DNA of 64,000 nt from Congeria kusceri (lineage: Eukaryota; Mollusca; Bivalvia; Myida; Dreissenidae). Below, one piece after another: positions 31,964 to 43,869 of the stretch (positions are counted from its first letter, which is position 1; each line of letters starts with the position of its first letter). Below the pieces are notes generated by a model that saw only the letters and a list, made by a program, of their open reading frames with translations, was not told the DNA's origin and made no database searches. A program made the position numbers and the translations under genes. Where the stretch lies: NCBI GenBank assembly GCA_027627225.1, contig CM051029.1, positions 1,723,501-1,787,500 of the forward strand. The letters run 5' to 3'.

Positions 31964-34440
31964 ATTTTAAAGTAACGTTTGTGAACCGATGTTACGTCAT
32001 GAGGATTTTATATGGTCGCTTCTAAGAAAATTAGTTTTTACTTTAATTGCCATAACCTATACATATTAGATGCTAGCGAAATGTTATTTTATAATAACAC
32101 TTGTAGACCTTGAATGACAGAAATCTATCCAGCAAAAGTGAAAAAAATGTCAAATGTATTGTTGTAGAAGTAATGTTAATGTATTAATATTAAGTATAAA
32201 AACCTTAAATCGAACGTTAACGATAAACGCCAAAAAAGGTTAACATTGAACATTATAAAACATGTAAATCAGAATAACATGTCAAAATATAATTTACATA
32301 AAAATAAACAACATACATATATTACTACGTCGGTGATGAGGCATTGCGTTTATACTATTATGAATGCATTGTCCTTCTCTATTAAAATGCCTATGTAATG
32401 TTAATATTTTGCAACATGCAATTTGATTTTTACTTTATTTTTGTTCCTCAGATTCTTCAAATCCTTATCCAGAAAATAAATATGTAACATTTCCAGAAAT
32501 AGAGCCTCAATTAGTATCAAACAGATCACAACGAAACATCCAGAAAACGAGATATTGAAATATGTACATGTATTTTTCCATGATAAGATTTCCATGTATC
32601 ACTAGAACCCACGCCAACGTGCAAATAACAATTTAATACAATTTTCCACCAATTTGTACTAAGTTAATCATACATGCACTAACTGCATAATAATCATAAC
32701 ATATAATAACATACTTTTCAAAGATGACAGTATCTGGTTAAAATTTGAGGTGGTAACCTGCTATTACTCGTATATAATTATCTGCAACAGACAAGTTTTG
32801 AAAACAATATGACAACAAGAAAATAAACTTATACTACTTCAGATATTTTTTTTTTAAACATGGTTCAAATCGTTTGCTTTAAATTTAGAACCAGCCAAGT
32901 TTTACTGTCTACACATACATCTAGAAAAGAATATGAACGTTCAAGGTAGTGTAAACTATTCCAGAATTACACGTATTTTGAACAAAATATTTTACTGGGA
33001 ATCAAACAGCTCGGGCGAAACATACAGTAATATACAGTAATGTACTCGTCTTTAAATATAAGGTGAAAGCTTCTAAGGACTGCTTGTTCCACCAGCAGTG
33101 ATATGTTTTCCACAATAACTCTCATTTCATAGCATATTTGCAGAGCCTCATTCTATTATTGTGCAGGGCATTAGATTTGTGCTCTTAGATTGTGACTCGG
33201 GTACGAAATGCAACCTTTAACGACGACGTATAGACTTTAAGCGAAATTTTCACTTTCTCAGATAACACAAACTATTATGGACAATAAACTATTTTATTGA
33301 AAACAGAATATATCAAATATTTAATTTTCGTCCTTACATGGAGCGATTCGTTATACTTATATTTCAACCATCAATTCCCACAGAAGTCTATGTTGATATT
33401 AATATTATTTAATACTAATAATTAATTAATAATAACAACTCGTAATTAAAAATTTATAACGATAATAGTTATACACATTTAAACCCGAAACCTCCACTTT
33501 GTTATTCAAATATGCAATACACTTAAATCCGATGACTGTTCGGAAAGTTTTGAGACGAGTGCCATAACATATTTTATGTTTTAATTTGTTCGATGACATT
33601 CTCCAGAAACATAGCTACATATATGTTCTTTTAATTAATTGCCATTATATTTGTTAATGGTACCAATAGCCCGCTAATTCTTAATGCCACATAAAACAGT
33701 AAACTTTTTAATACTAAACATACTTCTGGTATATATGGCTCCAAGTTTCAAAACAGTATTTAACACTTTCTGGAGCTATTGCATTGATTCCTTCCCGATC
33801 AACGACATGCATATCATCAATTATCAAAACGCGACCTCTCAAATCTCACCTTATTAAACAAAAATTAAATGGCGCCAGGGCTGGAGAGAAAGCGAGGACA
33901 GTAGGCTGGGAGAGTAAGCGGAAAGTCTGAAAGTGTCAATGTCTAACTCAGTGCTGTCCTGGTTATCACGTACATGTGTACGTATGTAGAGTAGCGTCCA
34001 TTCAGCTCTGGTATCTTTTGTACAACCAATAAAACTAGTGTTGCACTTTTAAGCATCGATTGCTTTTACATTATATTCTCTTAGTGTATTTTTGTTATCT
34101 TAGTATGCTAATGATTCATTTACAAGTAACGAACGATTTTACGATTGTCTCTCTTGCCAGTAAATGTATGAATTAAAAAACAATGCACTTAAAATGTGTG
34201 TTACTTTAAGGAACAACTTTAAATAATTATATTAATCAGAATTAGTTCAGCTTTGTTCACTGATATTAGTAAACTGCATTGTGCCATGATTATTGTTTTT
34301 GTGTGTACCGAGCAGGTAGACCAACACACAAGTATTAAGATTGTGTTTTGTTCCCTTTTCTATAGATACTGTTAATAAATAATAAAAAATCAAAACAACA
34401 ATATTATGTTTTCTGGTTAAAGGCCTAGTTTAATCCTTCT
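31964..34440. other. AT-rich intergenic stretch
   Basis: No exon, RNA gene or well-defined repeat recognised. A weak relic of the 11583-type hairpin arm may lie near 32340 ('cattgcgtttatactattatgaatgcattgt'). Confidence 0.4.
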
Positions 34441-34443
34441 TTA

Positions 34444-34500
34444 TTTGACCCCACCCCCAACATTTGGGGTATTATTATGATGTTTGGGGGGGGGGTCAAA
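34444..34500. repeat. G/C-run palindrome
   Basis: TTTGACCCCACCCCCAACAT at 34444-34463 faces ATGTTTGGGG...GGTCAAA at 34479-34500 across a 15-base AT spacer, forming a long hairpin. Confidence 0.7.
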
Positions 34501-35021
34501 TGCCCTGTGTATTGGCACCCTACTGTGGTCACAGTGTGGTGACCCTTATCAGCTGAGATAATACACTTATGTAGAGGTAGATATATGTTGAAACAGTGCA
34601 CCAAGCCATTGCTTAGTCAGCTGAGAGTAAAGATTGCAGATTATAATAAGAGATTTTATGGTGGACCAATACACGGAATGGAGAACCCCACGGAGTGGCC
34701 AGACATTCCTTTAACTAGGCTTTTAACACAATAAATTTAAATTACGTAGTATCACATGGTATTTTAGATACTTTGATATATTCCGTTACACATTATAGTG
34801 TCATAATTTGTTTTACATGGTGTGCTGCTTTTTTTGTATTAAGTGTACTTTCGATTGAAGTACATGTCGAGATGTGTAGTGAAATTATTGTTTTGTCAGC
34901 TTCTGTTTTTGACAAAAAATGTCACATGGAAGAAATCTTATAATAATGTGCGCCATTACACATGCATATAACCATGCGTGTATATTTTTGTCATGTAACT
35001 AGTGTTCGCTTAGTTGTTTTA

Positions 35022-35125
35022 GCTCATCTAAGCACAACGTGCTCATGGTGAGCTTTTGTGATCGCATTTTGTCCGTCGTTCGTTCTGCGTCGTTTGTCGA
35101 CAACATTTACCTTGCCTAACATTTA
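35022..35125. repeat. mollusc-type dispersed repeat fragment
   Basis: 'agctcatctaagcacaacg', 'gctcatggtgagcttttgtg' and 'ttttgtccgtcgttcg' resemble a very common bivalve dispersed repeat that I recall in this word order. Fragment only. Confidence 0.4.
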
Positions 35126-35219
35126 CCTAAATAAAAAAATGAAGAATGTAATGAAATAACTGACAAAAAACATACTCTTATCACAATAACTACATAGTAT
35201 CAGTCACTTTATAATCAGA

Positions 35220-35408
35220 CACTGAATGTAGTGTTGAAGATTTGAACACATTTGTTAATGAAATAAATCGTCCAAAATTAAACCAGAATGAGTCAAAATC
35301 AATTGAAGGTTATATAAGTATAGAAGAAGCTTCAGCAGTTTTAGAAACTATGTCGAATAGCAAAGCCCTGGTAGTTCTAGTTTTAGTGTAGATTATATAA
35401 AATGTTCT
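35220..35408 (+). mobile_element. LINE ORF2 fragment (linker before reverse transcriptase)
   Basis: Frame starting near 35233 reads VEDLNTFVNEINRPKLN, NESKSIEGYISIEEASAVL and ETMSNSK. After a shift it reads PGSSSFSVDYIK. This follows the L1/Tx1-type pattern upstream of the reverse-transcriptase domain (LS..E...EG.IT.EE...AL..M.N.KSPGxDGF...FYK). Short, frameshifted and isolated, so dead. Confidence 0.55.
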
Positions 35409-35409
35409 G

Positions 35410-37810
35410 AACAAAAATGTGTGCTTTTGTGGTAAGAGCCTTAACAAAAGTGTCAACCACATGTTAAATTATCACGAAAAAAAAAAAATTGCAAAAAATT
35501 GTAAAATATCAACATTGGTGCATTATATTGATTAAAACAATATTTATGATACATTATATCACTTGAACAATGATGGCATATTGTCATATTTTCAAAATTT
35601 TCCATTAAAATGTTACCTGGGTATGTCTACCAGGTAAAACTATATGTAAAGTGTATATATTTGTCACTATCATCTCGTGATTATCCGACGCGCGATTGGC
35701 GCATGCGCTGTTGTTTCAGTGGCTTTACTTTAAACATATGTTATATATATATCGGATAAATTAATTTTCAATGTCAAATTCAAAATGGTAATTATTATAG
35801 ATAAATGTCAGTCCATTAATTAAAACATAGTGGTAATTTGCACAAGTCCCATGCTTTTTTATGAGATTTGTACTTTGAACAGTAAAATAAATTGTCATAA
35901 ACGGGACAAGTCATTTTGAAACATGTTGTACATTATTTGAAGTTTGAAATATATAATACACTCAACAATTTACACAATCAAAATCACTACACTGGAAAGT
36001 AAATTTGCACAGTTAAACCGTGTTACTTTATTTATAATTGCCTATGTGTTCTCAATGTCTTAACTCAATCTTGATACCACACTAGCATAGGTTTATTAGA
36101 CGATGCATGACATTGAAATACCTTACTGACCACAATGACAGGATTTCTCCGTGCAAAAATTATGCATATGAAAACAATTCCTTTTATGGGAAACTAGGAC
36201 ACTTCTCGGAACTACGTTTTGTAGGCAAGGAATATAAACAACGAATAGATCTGTACAATGATAACATTATCAAGAAATAAGTGATTACAACAAATAAGCA
36301 TTATGCAAAAACATGCATCTACAGCACAGAACAACAGCCAATAAAACCTTAAAAAGCTGATATTTTTGAAAGCTGAAACATGTACAATCAGATATCACAA
36401 ACATTGAAATTCATAAAAGAATTTGGTTCGTTTTGTGCCTGTTTATTTTTTCTAAACAGAACATATGGCGAATAATATGAAACCAAATCACGCAGACCAT
36501 AAATTGTATTAACAATTAAAAAGAACTGCAAAGTAGCTAATTATAAGTCAATACCTCTACACAATCACATAGGTTCAGGGAAAACATTGTTGTTGATACA
36601 GTACAGTGTAAGTGTAAGTCTTACAAAAATAACTACTAAAATAATGTTTTTGTGTCACTTCAATACAAATGCAATGTTTTAGGAAAATGCTATTACGAGT
36701 AGTATTTGTATATAATATACACTTAAATTTAAATATTGTAATCATAAGAAATCAAACAATATAGCCAGGTAACATTTTAACAATCACGTTATTTGAAATG
36801 AAAGGTAAAAGTAAAAAAAAATGGTTTAAGAAATGGCTTTAACAATTAAAAACAATACGTTTCAGTTAAAACTGAATTAGGAAAAGAAAATAAGGGAAAT
36901 TATGCACAACCAATATTAGAATATGAAATTGAAAAAAATAATATATGATGGTCAGCAAGAAATTATTCAATTAAAAGAAAATTTATAGTTAAATGCAGTT
37001 TGGAACTCATAAAAAGATAATCTGCTTATTGATACAGTAAGACATGTCCACTAGAAAGTGTCTAAAATTTCACAACAATTATTGTACAGTTGCAACAACT
37101 ATTACATGTCAATTCGTTGCGTTCACAGGCTGTAAACCTGAAAATATTAAAGAAATTCAGTAACCGTTTGAAATTAACTTACAATAACATGAACAAGCAA
37201 CATATGTGCATAAATGATTTAATTAATTATATAAATATTAACATATTTTGCTCTTAAATGTTGATTGACTAAGAAAGGCCAAGTCCAAGGATAATGTGCA
37301 CTTAAATATCAAGCTGGTATTACCAGGACACTCACCAACTGCTGACTACCAGGAAGCACATGATACAGACGCTTTATTGTACACGTCGTTGTCCTACGAA
37401 TATTTTGCAGCACAAAATACACCATGCGAGCCCACATTACCATCACAGCAGGCTGCATCTCTGAATGCTGCAGTCGCGTTCCCTACCTACTTTGACATCA
37501 CACGTGGGGGATAGTTTTTCAGAGCAATAGTCAATATCGCATTTGATAATAAATCCAATTGTTTATGTCGTACATGTATGAAACACAATGAAACAAACAC
37601 ACCCCAAAACATTTTGTAAACAAAAATGCAAACATGACATACGGAGTATTGATCGTGGTTTCTTGCTTTGCCAGTAATCAGTTCTCGCATTAAAAGTACG
37701 TTTCAGTGTTATTAGTTCTTACATATGTTTGAACCCGCATACCTATACTATAATTAGCCGTTATGTGTTTAACTATTATTAGTAATTGTTAAATATGTAG
37801 TGTCCGTTTT
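35410..37810. other. AT-rich intergenic stretch
   Basis: No supported exon. The open frame at 37296-37514 is less AT-biased, but has no recognisable domain and no clear link to the phosphatase exons that follow. Earlier exons of that phosphatase were not found. Confidence 0.4.
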
Positions 37811-37816
37811 GTTCAG

Positions 37817-37939
37817 AACCAGTATTTATATCTCCACGAAGTGTTGTGTAAAGCTCTTTGTCCTACTGGTGAGGTGCTTACCAACAAGACTGGTGTGGAA
37901 ACAAAACGCACAGAACATTATCTTAACCAGGAGTATAAG
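37817..37939 (+). pseudogene. PTP exon, end of D1
   Basis: Acceptor TTCAG at 37816, donor GTAAAA at 37940. NQYLYLHEVLCKALCPTG fits the terminal helix region of PTP D1 domains (QYxFLHEAL.EAL..G), followed by EVLTNKTGVETKRTEHYLNQ. Open. Confidence 0.7.
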
Positions 37940-38854
37940 GTAAAATAATAAAGGCCAGTAAGAGTAAAACCGTGCCTTTACTAAGCCATTGGTCCGTTTT
38001 TAACTGACCAGTCAGTAGCAAAATAAAATCAATCTCCCGGTTCCTTGAATTTGACAAGCACTGTGTACTAGTACACAGTCAATCTTTAAAAGCGAAGACC
38101 CCCCCCCCCTCCAATGCGTTAAATAACTGCACTGCATTTATATTTGACAACAGGTCAAGTACTATTCATGATTTTAAATGTTTGTTTACTTTCCTGTTTT
38201 AAATGTAGAGAAACAGCAAGTGTGAGCTAGTGATCTATCTAAGGATATCGATCTGTGTTTGTTACGCTACCGATGTTTAACAACTGAAAACACGGACTTC
38301 CGAATTAAAAAACTAATATTGATAGGACTTTGCAAATATTGCCGCTCTAATTGCACGTGTTGGCAACAACATCATGTGTGTTTTCTGTACATTTATTTAA
38401 CAGGTAATCATTTTGATAATCACATTAAATGACACATAAATAGCAATATGTTTAAATTTGGCAGACACTTGCGAACACATTTATTTTTTATTTATATCTG
38501 TATTATACAATTATGTTTCGTTAGGTACAAGACGACGTTAAGATAAGACGCAAACAGACGCCACACATTCAAATCATTCAATTATATCAGATTAATATTG
38601 TTAATTATTTTAATAAATTAAATATTAATGCATTGAATGCAACCTATAATAACTACCGTTTTCTTACATTCTACAGGAGTTATGCCAATCTCACATTCCT
38701 GATCGGGTTGAAGCCGAAACAGATGGCGACTGCATTAATGTGTTAGATGGCGAAAACCCCTAAAATATGAATACAAATGTTGATCCATGCGTTGTTCCAG
38801 GTAGGACTTGGTTTGTTAATATTTTGCTATATTGAAAGTATATTGTTATTTCAG

Positions 38855-39034
38855 AGACAATCATTTTTAAATATGTTTCCTCAACCACATGTATTGGCTC
38901 ATTTAATACATGAATACATTTGCAAAATGGTTTATAATGCATCGTCTTTTGTAGAGGACAAATATCGCCCTGTACTCAGCATGACTGTGCATAACAAGGG
39001 GCACACTGATTATATAAACGCCGTGTATATATCG
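38855..39034 (+). pseudogene. PTP exon, start of D2
   Basis: Acceptor TTTCAG at 38854, donor GTGAGT at 39035. The 3' half, EDKYRPVLSMTVHNKG with HTDYINAVYIS, is the D2 counterpart of the PTP substrate-loop strand (NxxKNRY...DYINA). The 5' half is not recognisably PTP. Confidence 0.6.
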
Positions 39035-39157
39035 GTGAGTAAACCGTATTACATCCGAACACATTTAGAAAACTAATTAGCGTCATGTTGAAAATAGCAC
39101 ATAAATGCAAAGTGTATATCGTCCTGATTTTTGGCTCCTATATATTGTATATTATAG

Positions 39158-39277
39158 ACGTTTCGAGAGGCAGACAGGTTGATCCTAACCCAGACAGCGA
39201 AAACAAGTTCAGATACAGATGTCGTGCGGTTGCTACACGACCATTATGTTAGGACCGCTGTGACACTCGGTGACCAG
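39158..39277 (+). CDS. PTP exon, D2 middle
   Basis: Acceptor TTATAG at 39157, donor GTAAAA at 39278, exactly 40 codons in phase 0. LILTQTAKTSSDTDVVRLL and HDHYVRTAVTLGDQ match the F(I)xTQxPxxxTxxDFWRMxxDxxxxxIVML core. The usual FW pair is replaced by VV. Open. Confidence 0.7.
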
Positions 39278-39505
39278 GTAAAAGTAAAGCATTTACAATA
39301 ATTAAAAATAAGTATGGGGTTTCGTATTTTACACGATATGTCTAGAATATTATATTTAGAACATGATCACCATCGGTAATGAATGATCCTTTACATTGTT
39401 TTGTTTCGTTCATTTTATTAGTGTTTGGTATATTTTGTCCTACTATATAGAATGTACATATTTGACGACATGTGTATACAGATGAATGAATTGCTCAATG
39501 TTTAG

Positions 39506-39660
39506 GTGGAGCCCTACATGCCAACAAGCGGAGAAAGGACAGGTATTGGACCGTTCACAGCGTCGGCAGTCTCCAATACAACTGCAAATCATATTGTGTT
39601 TCTGTCGTCAGATTTAAACGCATTGTCGAGGTTCAAAAGCCAAATGAAAACGGGTTTAAC
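39506..39660 (+). pseudogene. PTP exon, D2 (YMP to GPF region)
   Basis: Acceptor TTTAG at 39505. VEPYMPTSGERTGIGPF resembles the EPYWP...YGPF segment of D2 domains. The 3' boundary is unclear and the frame closes at a stop near 39661. Confidence 0.55.
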
Positions 39661-39733
39661 ATGATATATTTGTATTACCATAAAATAAAGGAATAACATG
39701 ATAGATTTGTATTACCATAAAATAAAGGAATTA
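39659..39733. repeat. direct tandem duplication of about 37 bases
   Basis: 'acatgatatatttgtattac' plus 'cataaaataaaggaat' is repeated immediately with one substitution (atatat / atagat). Lies just after the 39506 exon. Confidence 0.85.
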
Positions 39734-39808
39734 TGTGGTGATGTTTATGAATGCATAGAAAGTTTATCTGCTAATACAATTTTAAATTATGATTTCTTTC
39801 ATTTTCAG

Positions 39809-39927
39809 CACGTAAGTTTCGAAGTCCGCAAATTTAGATTAACAAATTGGTCTAAACAATTTGATGTCTGCCAGAGAGACGCAATGCTGAGCATGTTAAT
39901 CGAAAAGCTTCGTCTGAAGATCCAATC
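39809..39927 (+). CDS. PTP exon, D2 (before signature loop)
   Basis: Acceptor TTTCAG at 39808, donor GTGAGT at 39928, phase 2. FRLTNWSKQFDVCQRDAM with LSMLIEKLRLKIQ corresponds to the F.LT.W.........L..L...V region that precedes the signature loop. Confidence 0.65.
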
Positions 39928-40067
39928 GTGAGTCAATGCCGATAACTATTTTTTTCTACATTTAATGTGCAGTTAACCCCAAATCAAACAAAATAAAATA
40001 CTGTTAAACCGCACAATTATGCCCGGACAGGTAGAGCATAGGCTTAACATTGAGCCCCTTATTCCAG

Positions 40068-40125
40068 CGACGGTTACAGCCGCAGTGGCCTGGTGGCTGT
40101 TCTGTGGTGCCTCATGAACGAATGA
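40068..40125 (+). pseudogene. PTP exon, D2 signature loop, then stop
   Basis: Acceptor TTCCAG at 40067. DGYSRSGLVAVLWCLMNE then TGA at 40123-40125. DGxSRSGLVAVLW is typical of inactive D2 loops; the cysteine position is not encoded. Confidence 0.65.
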
Positions 40126-40129
40126 CCAG

Positions 40130-41200
40130 GCGAAGAAGAGAGCAAGTCATACAAAACGAGGTATTAAATCCCATTTTAGTCATGCCAAGACAATTCATAT
40201 TTCAAACATGAAAACTAGACCCATTGCAAATTATTGAAAATGATGTGGATTAAAATGAAATTTAATTGACACATTTAATTGATTTACTATTTAAAGACAT
40301 TATTATGTTCTTCATTTTATTTACTATTAGGCAAAATTGTATAAGGCACGTTTACAACTGATGTATTATGTGTCAGCCGATAAATGAATTACGAAACGAC
40401 AAAGTGTAAGTACATGACTCAATAATAAATTAATAGTTCTCCTAATTATTACAAAAATAAAGCACACACCCCTTTTTAACAAGTGGTCCTTATTACTTGT
40501 TGAGAAGTATGTAATTAACAGTGAAATAAAAACATGTAGGCTTATACTAAGTCCATTTGTTTCTTATGTAAAGTAAATATAACGTTCTTTACCTCCTTAT
40601 ACGCGTAACACTCTTAGTTACAATGGAATATCAAATGAATTAATAATACACAATTTCCATTACATTCATGAATGTTTGTTGAAGCACTGTACCGGTTTTG
40701 CCATGAGTTCATGAAGGAGTATGTCGAGAGATTTCTGGTGTATGCAAACTCATGATTAGTATGGGACAAATGAACAATGCACAAGCATAAAAAGCTTACC
40801 TGTTCAAGTATTCATATGAAACAAGTGTACAGTGACTGAAAGTAGCTGACAAAATAAAATCCATATATAAAATAAATAAATAAATAAATAAATATATATA
40901 TATATATATATACTATATATGCGTTTTTCAAGCAATAATTTTCGTTTTAGTTTTTAAAACGTATTTTTTCATAAACTATCTCAAACATACGGTTACATAT
41001 CAAACGTATCATGATAAATGAACATCACATTTACGCTATCATATTAAGTGACGTTATCTTCCTCAAAATACTTAATACTAAATTATTTAACAATTAATAT
41101 ACATGCACATACACGTCTTTGTGTATTATTTAAAAAAAAGTGTATAGTAAACAGATAAACTGCATCAGTTCGTCCTTTTATACGCTTGCGTATCTTCGGT
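40130..41200. other. AT-rich spacer after PTP remnant
   Basis: No exon recognised. Contains the microsatellite at 40869-40912. Confidence 0.4.
40869..40912. repeat. (AAAT)n/(AT)n microsatellite
   Basis: AAAT repeats run directly into an AT dinucleotide tract. Confidence 0.95.
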
Positions 41201-41229
41201 GAACAAAGGGCAGTTTTTTTTCAAACAAG

Positions 41230-43860
41230 ATGCTCAGGTGGCCCTATAGCGCCTACCCGAGTATAAGATCTGGGGTTTGTGGTTTCAGTGGAGAAGTGTT
41301 TTCACGTCAGTTTGCTATTTCAGTCTATATAAACCATATGAAGCCTGTGGCGTGGCCATATGACCCCAGTGGCATAATTTGAAAAATCTTTGTAGAGGAC
41401 CAATATACCATATTACATGTCTAATATTAAACCTCTGGGCTTTGCAGTACCAAAGGAGAATATTTTTTTAAGTCCTCTTGCAATACATGTTTATAGAAAC
41501 CGTGAAACCCCGTGTGCTTGGCTTCTTTTTACCCCAGGGGCATAATTTAGGGCATGACCATGGTACAATTTGAACGATCTGTGGTAAGGACCATTATAAA
41601 ATGTCACATATAAAATACGAACTCACTTGGCCTTGTTGTTACAGAGGAGAAGAATTTTAAGTTTCACTTGCTATATAAGTCTTTAGAAAATATGTGACCC
41701 CTGGGCGAGGCTTCTTTTTACCACATGGGCATAATTTGAACAATCGTTGTAGAGGACAAGTATACAATGTTTCAGGCCAAATACACATCATTGGGCCCTG
41801 CTGTTTCCGATGACAAGATTTATAAAGTCCACTTGACAGAAAGAAAACATGTGACGTAGGGGCCTGGCTTCTTTTTACCCTAAGAACAATCTTGGTATAG
41901 AACCACTATAGGATTGTACATACCAAAATATCTCTTGGCCTTACGGTTTCAGAGGACAAGCTTTTTAAAGTCAGTTTGCTATTTTAGTCTATATAAACCA
42001 TGTAATCCCCGGGACGTGGTCACTTTTTACCGCAGGGTAATATTTAAATAATCTTCGTAGAGAACCACTATACAATGTTACACCTCCTCTGGACCTTGCG
42101 GTTTCAGGGGTGAAAATTGTTAATGTAATTTTGCTATTTAAGTCTCTGTAAACCATGTGCCCGCCAGGCCGTGTTCAGTTTTAAACCTATGGGCATATGA
42201 ACAATCTTTGTAGAGAACCACTATACCATGAATCGTACAAATACTAAACCTCTAGGCCCTGCGGTTTCAGAGGAAAAGATTTCAAAAGTAGTTTTGCTTT
42301 TTAAGTCTTTATACACCATGTGACCCCCGGGGCGTGGCCAGCTTTGATCCCATGGGCATAATTTGAGCCACCTTTGTAAAGGACTACTATACACTGTTTC
42401 AAGCCCAATATGAAACTTCTAGGCCTTGCGGTTTAAACCCACTTGCTATAAAGCCTATTGAAATAATATGACCACCAGGGCGTGGCCACTTTTTACCCCA
42501 GGGGCATAATTTGAACAATCTTTGTAGAGGACTACTACAGAATTCTTCACACCAAATACAAAAGCTCTGGGTCTTGTGGTTTCAGATGGGAAGATGTTTT
42601 AATTTAATGAACTATTTAATTCTTTGTAAGAAATGTGACCCCGGGGCTTGGTCACTTTTTACCCCAGGGGCATAATTTAAACAATCTGTGTAGAGGACTT
42701 CTATTACATTCTAAATACAAAACCTCTGGGTATTGAGGTTTCAGAGGGGAGATTTCCAAATCGTTTTGCTGTTTATGCCTATTTAAACCTTATTACTCCA
42801 AGGAAGTAGCCACGTTTTACCCCAAGGGCATCATAGAACAATCTTTGTAGAGGACGCGTATACGTTGTTACATACCAAATACAAAACCTCTGAGCCTTGC
42901 GGTTTCAGAGAAGAAGATGTTTAAGTTCATTTTGCTAGTGAAGTCTAAATAAGCCATGTGACCCCCAGGGCGTGGCCACTATTACCCCTAGGGCATTATT
43001 TGAACAAACTTTGTACAGGACCACTATATCATGTTAGATACCAAAAACGAAACCTCTGGACCTTGCGGTTTCAGAGTATAATATGTTTAAAGTCATTTTC
43101 CTATTTACGTCTATATAAACCATGTGACCCCCGGGGCGTGGCCACTTTTCACCCCAGGGGCATTATTTAAACAATCTGTGTAGAGGACCACTATTACATT
43201 CTAAATACAAAACCTCTGGGCATTGAGGTTTCAGAGGCGAAGATTTTCACAATCGTTTTGCTATTTATGTCTATTAAAACCATATGGCTCCAAGGAAGTA
43301 GCCACGTTTTACCCCAAGGGTATAATTCAATAATCGTTGTAGTGGACGCGTATGCGCTGTTACATACCAAATACGAAACCTCTGGGCATTGCGGTTTCAG
43401 AGAATAAGATTTTAAAAATCATTTGCTATTAAAACCTAAATGAACCATGTGACCCCCAGGCCACTTTTTGCCACAAGGGCAGAATTTGAACACTCTTTGT
43501 AAAGGACCATTATATAATGTTAAATATGAAAACGAAACCTCTGGACTTTGCGGTTTCAGAGAAGAAGATTGTTAAAGTCATTTTCCAGTTTAAGTCTTAC
43601 TATATAAATGATGTGACCCCCGAGACGTGGTCACTTTTTACCCCAGGGGCATAGTTTGAATATTCTTAGAGGATTCTTATACGATGTTGCATACCAAATA
43701 CGAAACCTCTGATTTTTAAAGTCAATTTAATATGTGTGAGTGTAAACCATGTGATCCCCGGGCCGGCCAGTTTTGACCCCATGGGCATAATTTGAACAAA
43801 CTTCGTAGATGACCACTAGAGGATGCAACTACCAAATAGGAGAGCTCTGTCTAGTATATG
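41230..43860. repeat. about 16-unit tandem array, period about 160 bases
   Basis: Each unit contains 'atgtgacccccggggcgtgg', 'ccacttttt', 'accccaggggcataattt', 'gaacaatctttgtagagga', 'ataccaaatacgaaacctct' and 'gccttgcggtttcagagg'. 'gtgacccc'-type landmarks recur near 41345, 41500, 41695, 41850, 42005, 42160, 42320, 42470, 42635, 42795, 42957, 43122, 43285, 43447, 43612 and 43750, mean spacing close to 160. Units are diverged from one another. The open frame at 42958-43170 lies within the repeat and is not a gene. Confidence 0.85.
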
Positions 43861-43869
43861 GTATAACCG

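Larger units (their letters stand above)
37817..40125 (+). pseudogene. receptor-type tyrosine phosphatase remnant (end of D1, D2 domain)
   Basis: Seven exon-like pieces in order: 37817-37939 (NQYLYLHEVLCKALCPTG, the end of a first PTP domain), 38677-38763, 38855-39034 (EDKYRPVLSMTVHNKG, HTDYINAVYIS), 39158-39277 (READRLILTQTAKTS, VVRLLHDHYVRTAVTLGDQ), 39506-39660 (VEPYMPTSGE, GPFTASAVSN), 39809-39927 (FEVRKFRLTNWSKQ, RDAMLSMLIEKL) and 40068-40125 (DGYSRSGLVAVLWCLMNE). These are the standard landmarks of a receptor PTP D2 domain. The signature loop has no catalytic cysteine: exon joining gives KIQSDGYSRSG where an active domain has HCxxGxxRS/TG. In-frame stops occur at 38761 and 40123 and the 5' part is missing. 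No membrane or ectodomain exons were seen. It sits between copies B and C, same strand. Confidence 0.7.

Noticed and set aside
37296..37514. Open frame of 72 codons before the PTP exons, considered as a PTP D1 exon
   Set aside because: No PTP motif, no clear donor in phase with 37817, and composition alone is not enough.
42958..43170. Open frame in the 160-base array
   Set aside because: Lies wholly inside diverged tandem units and is not repeated as an open frame in other units.
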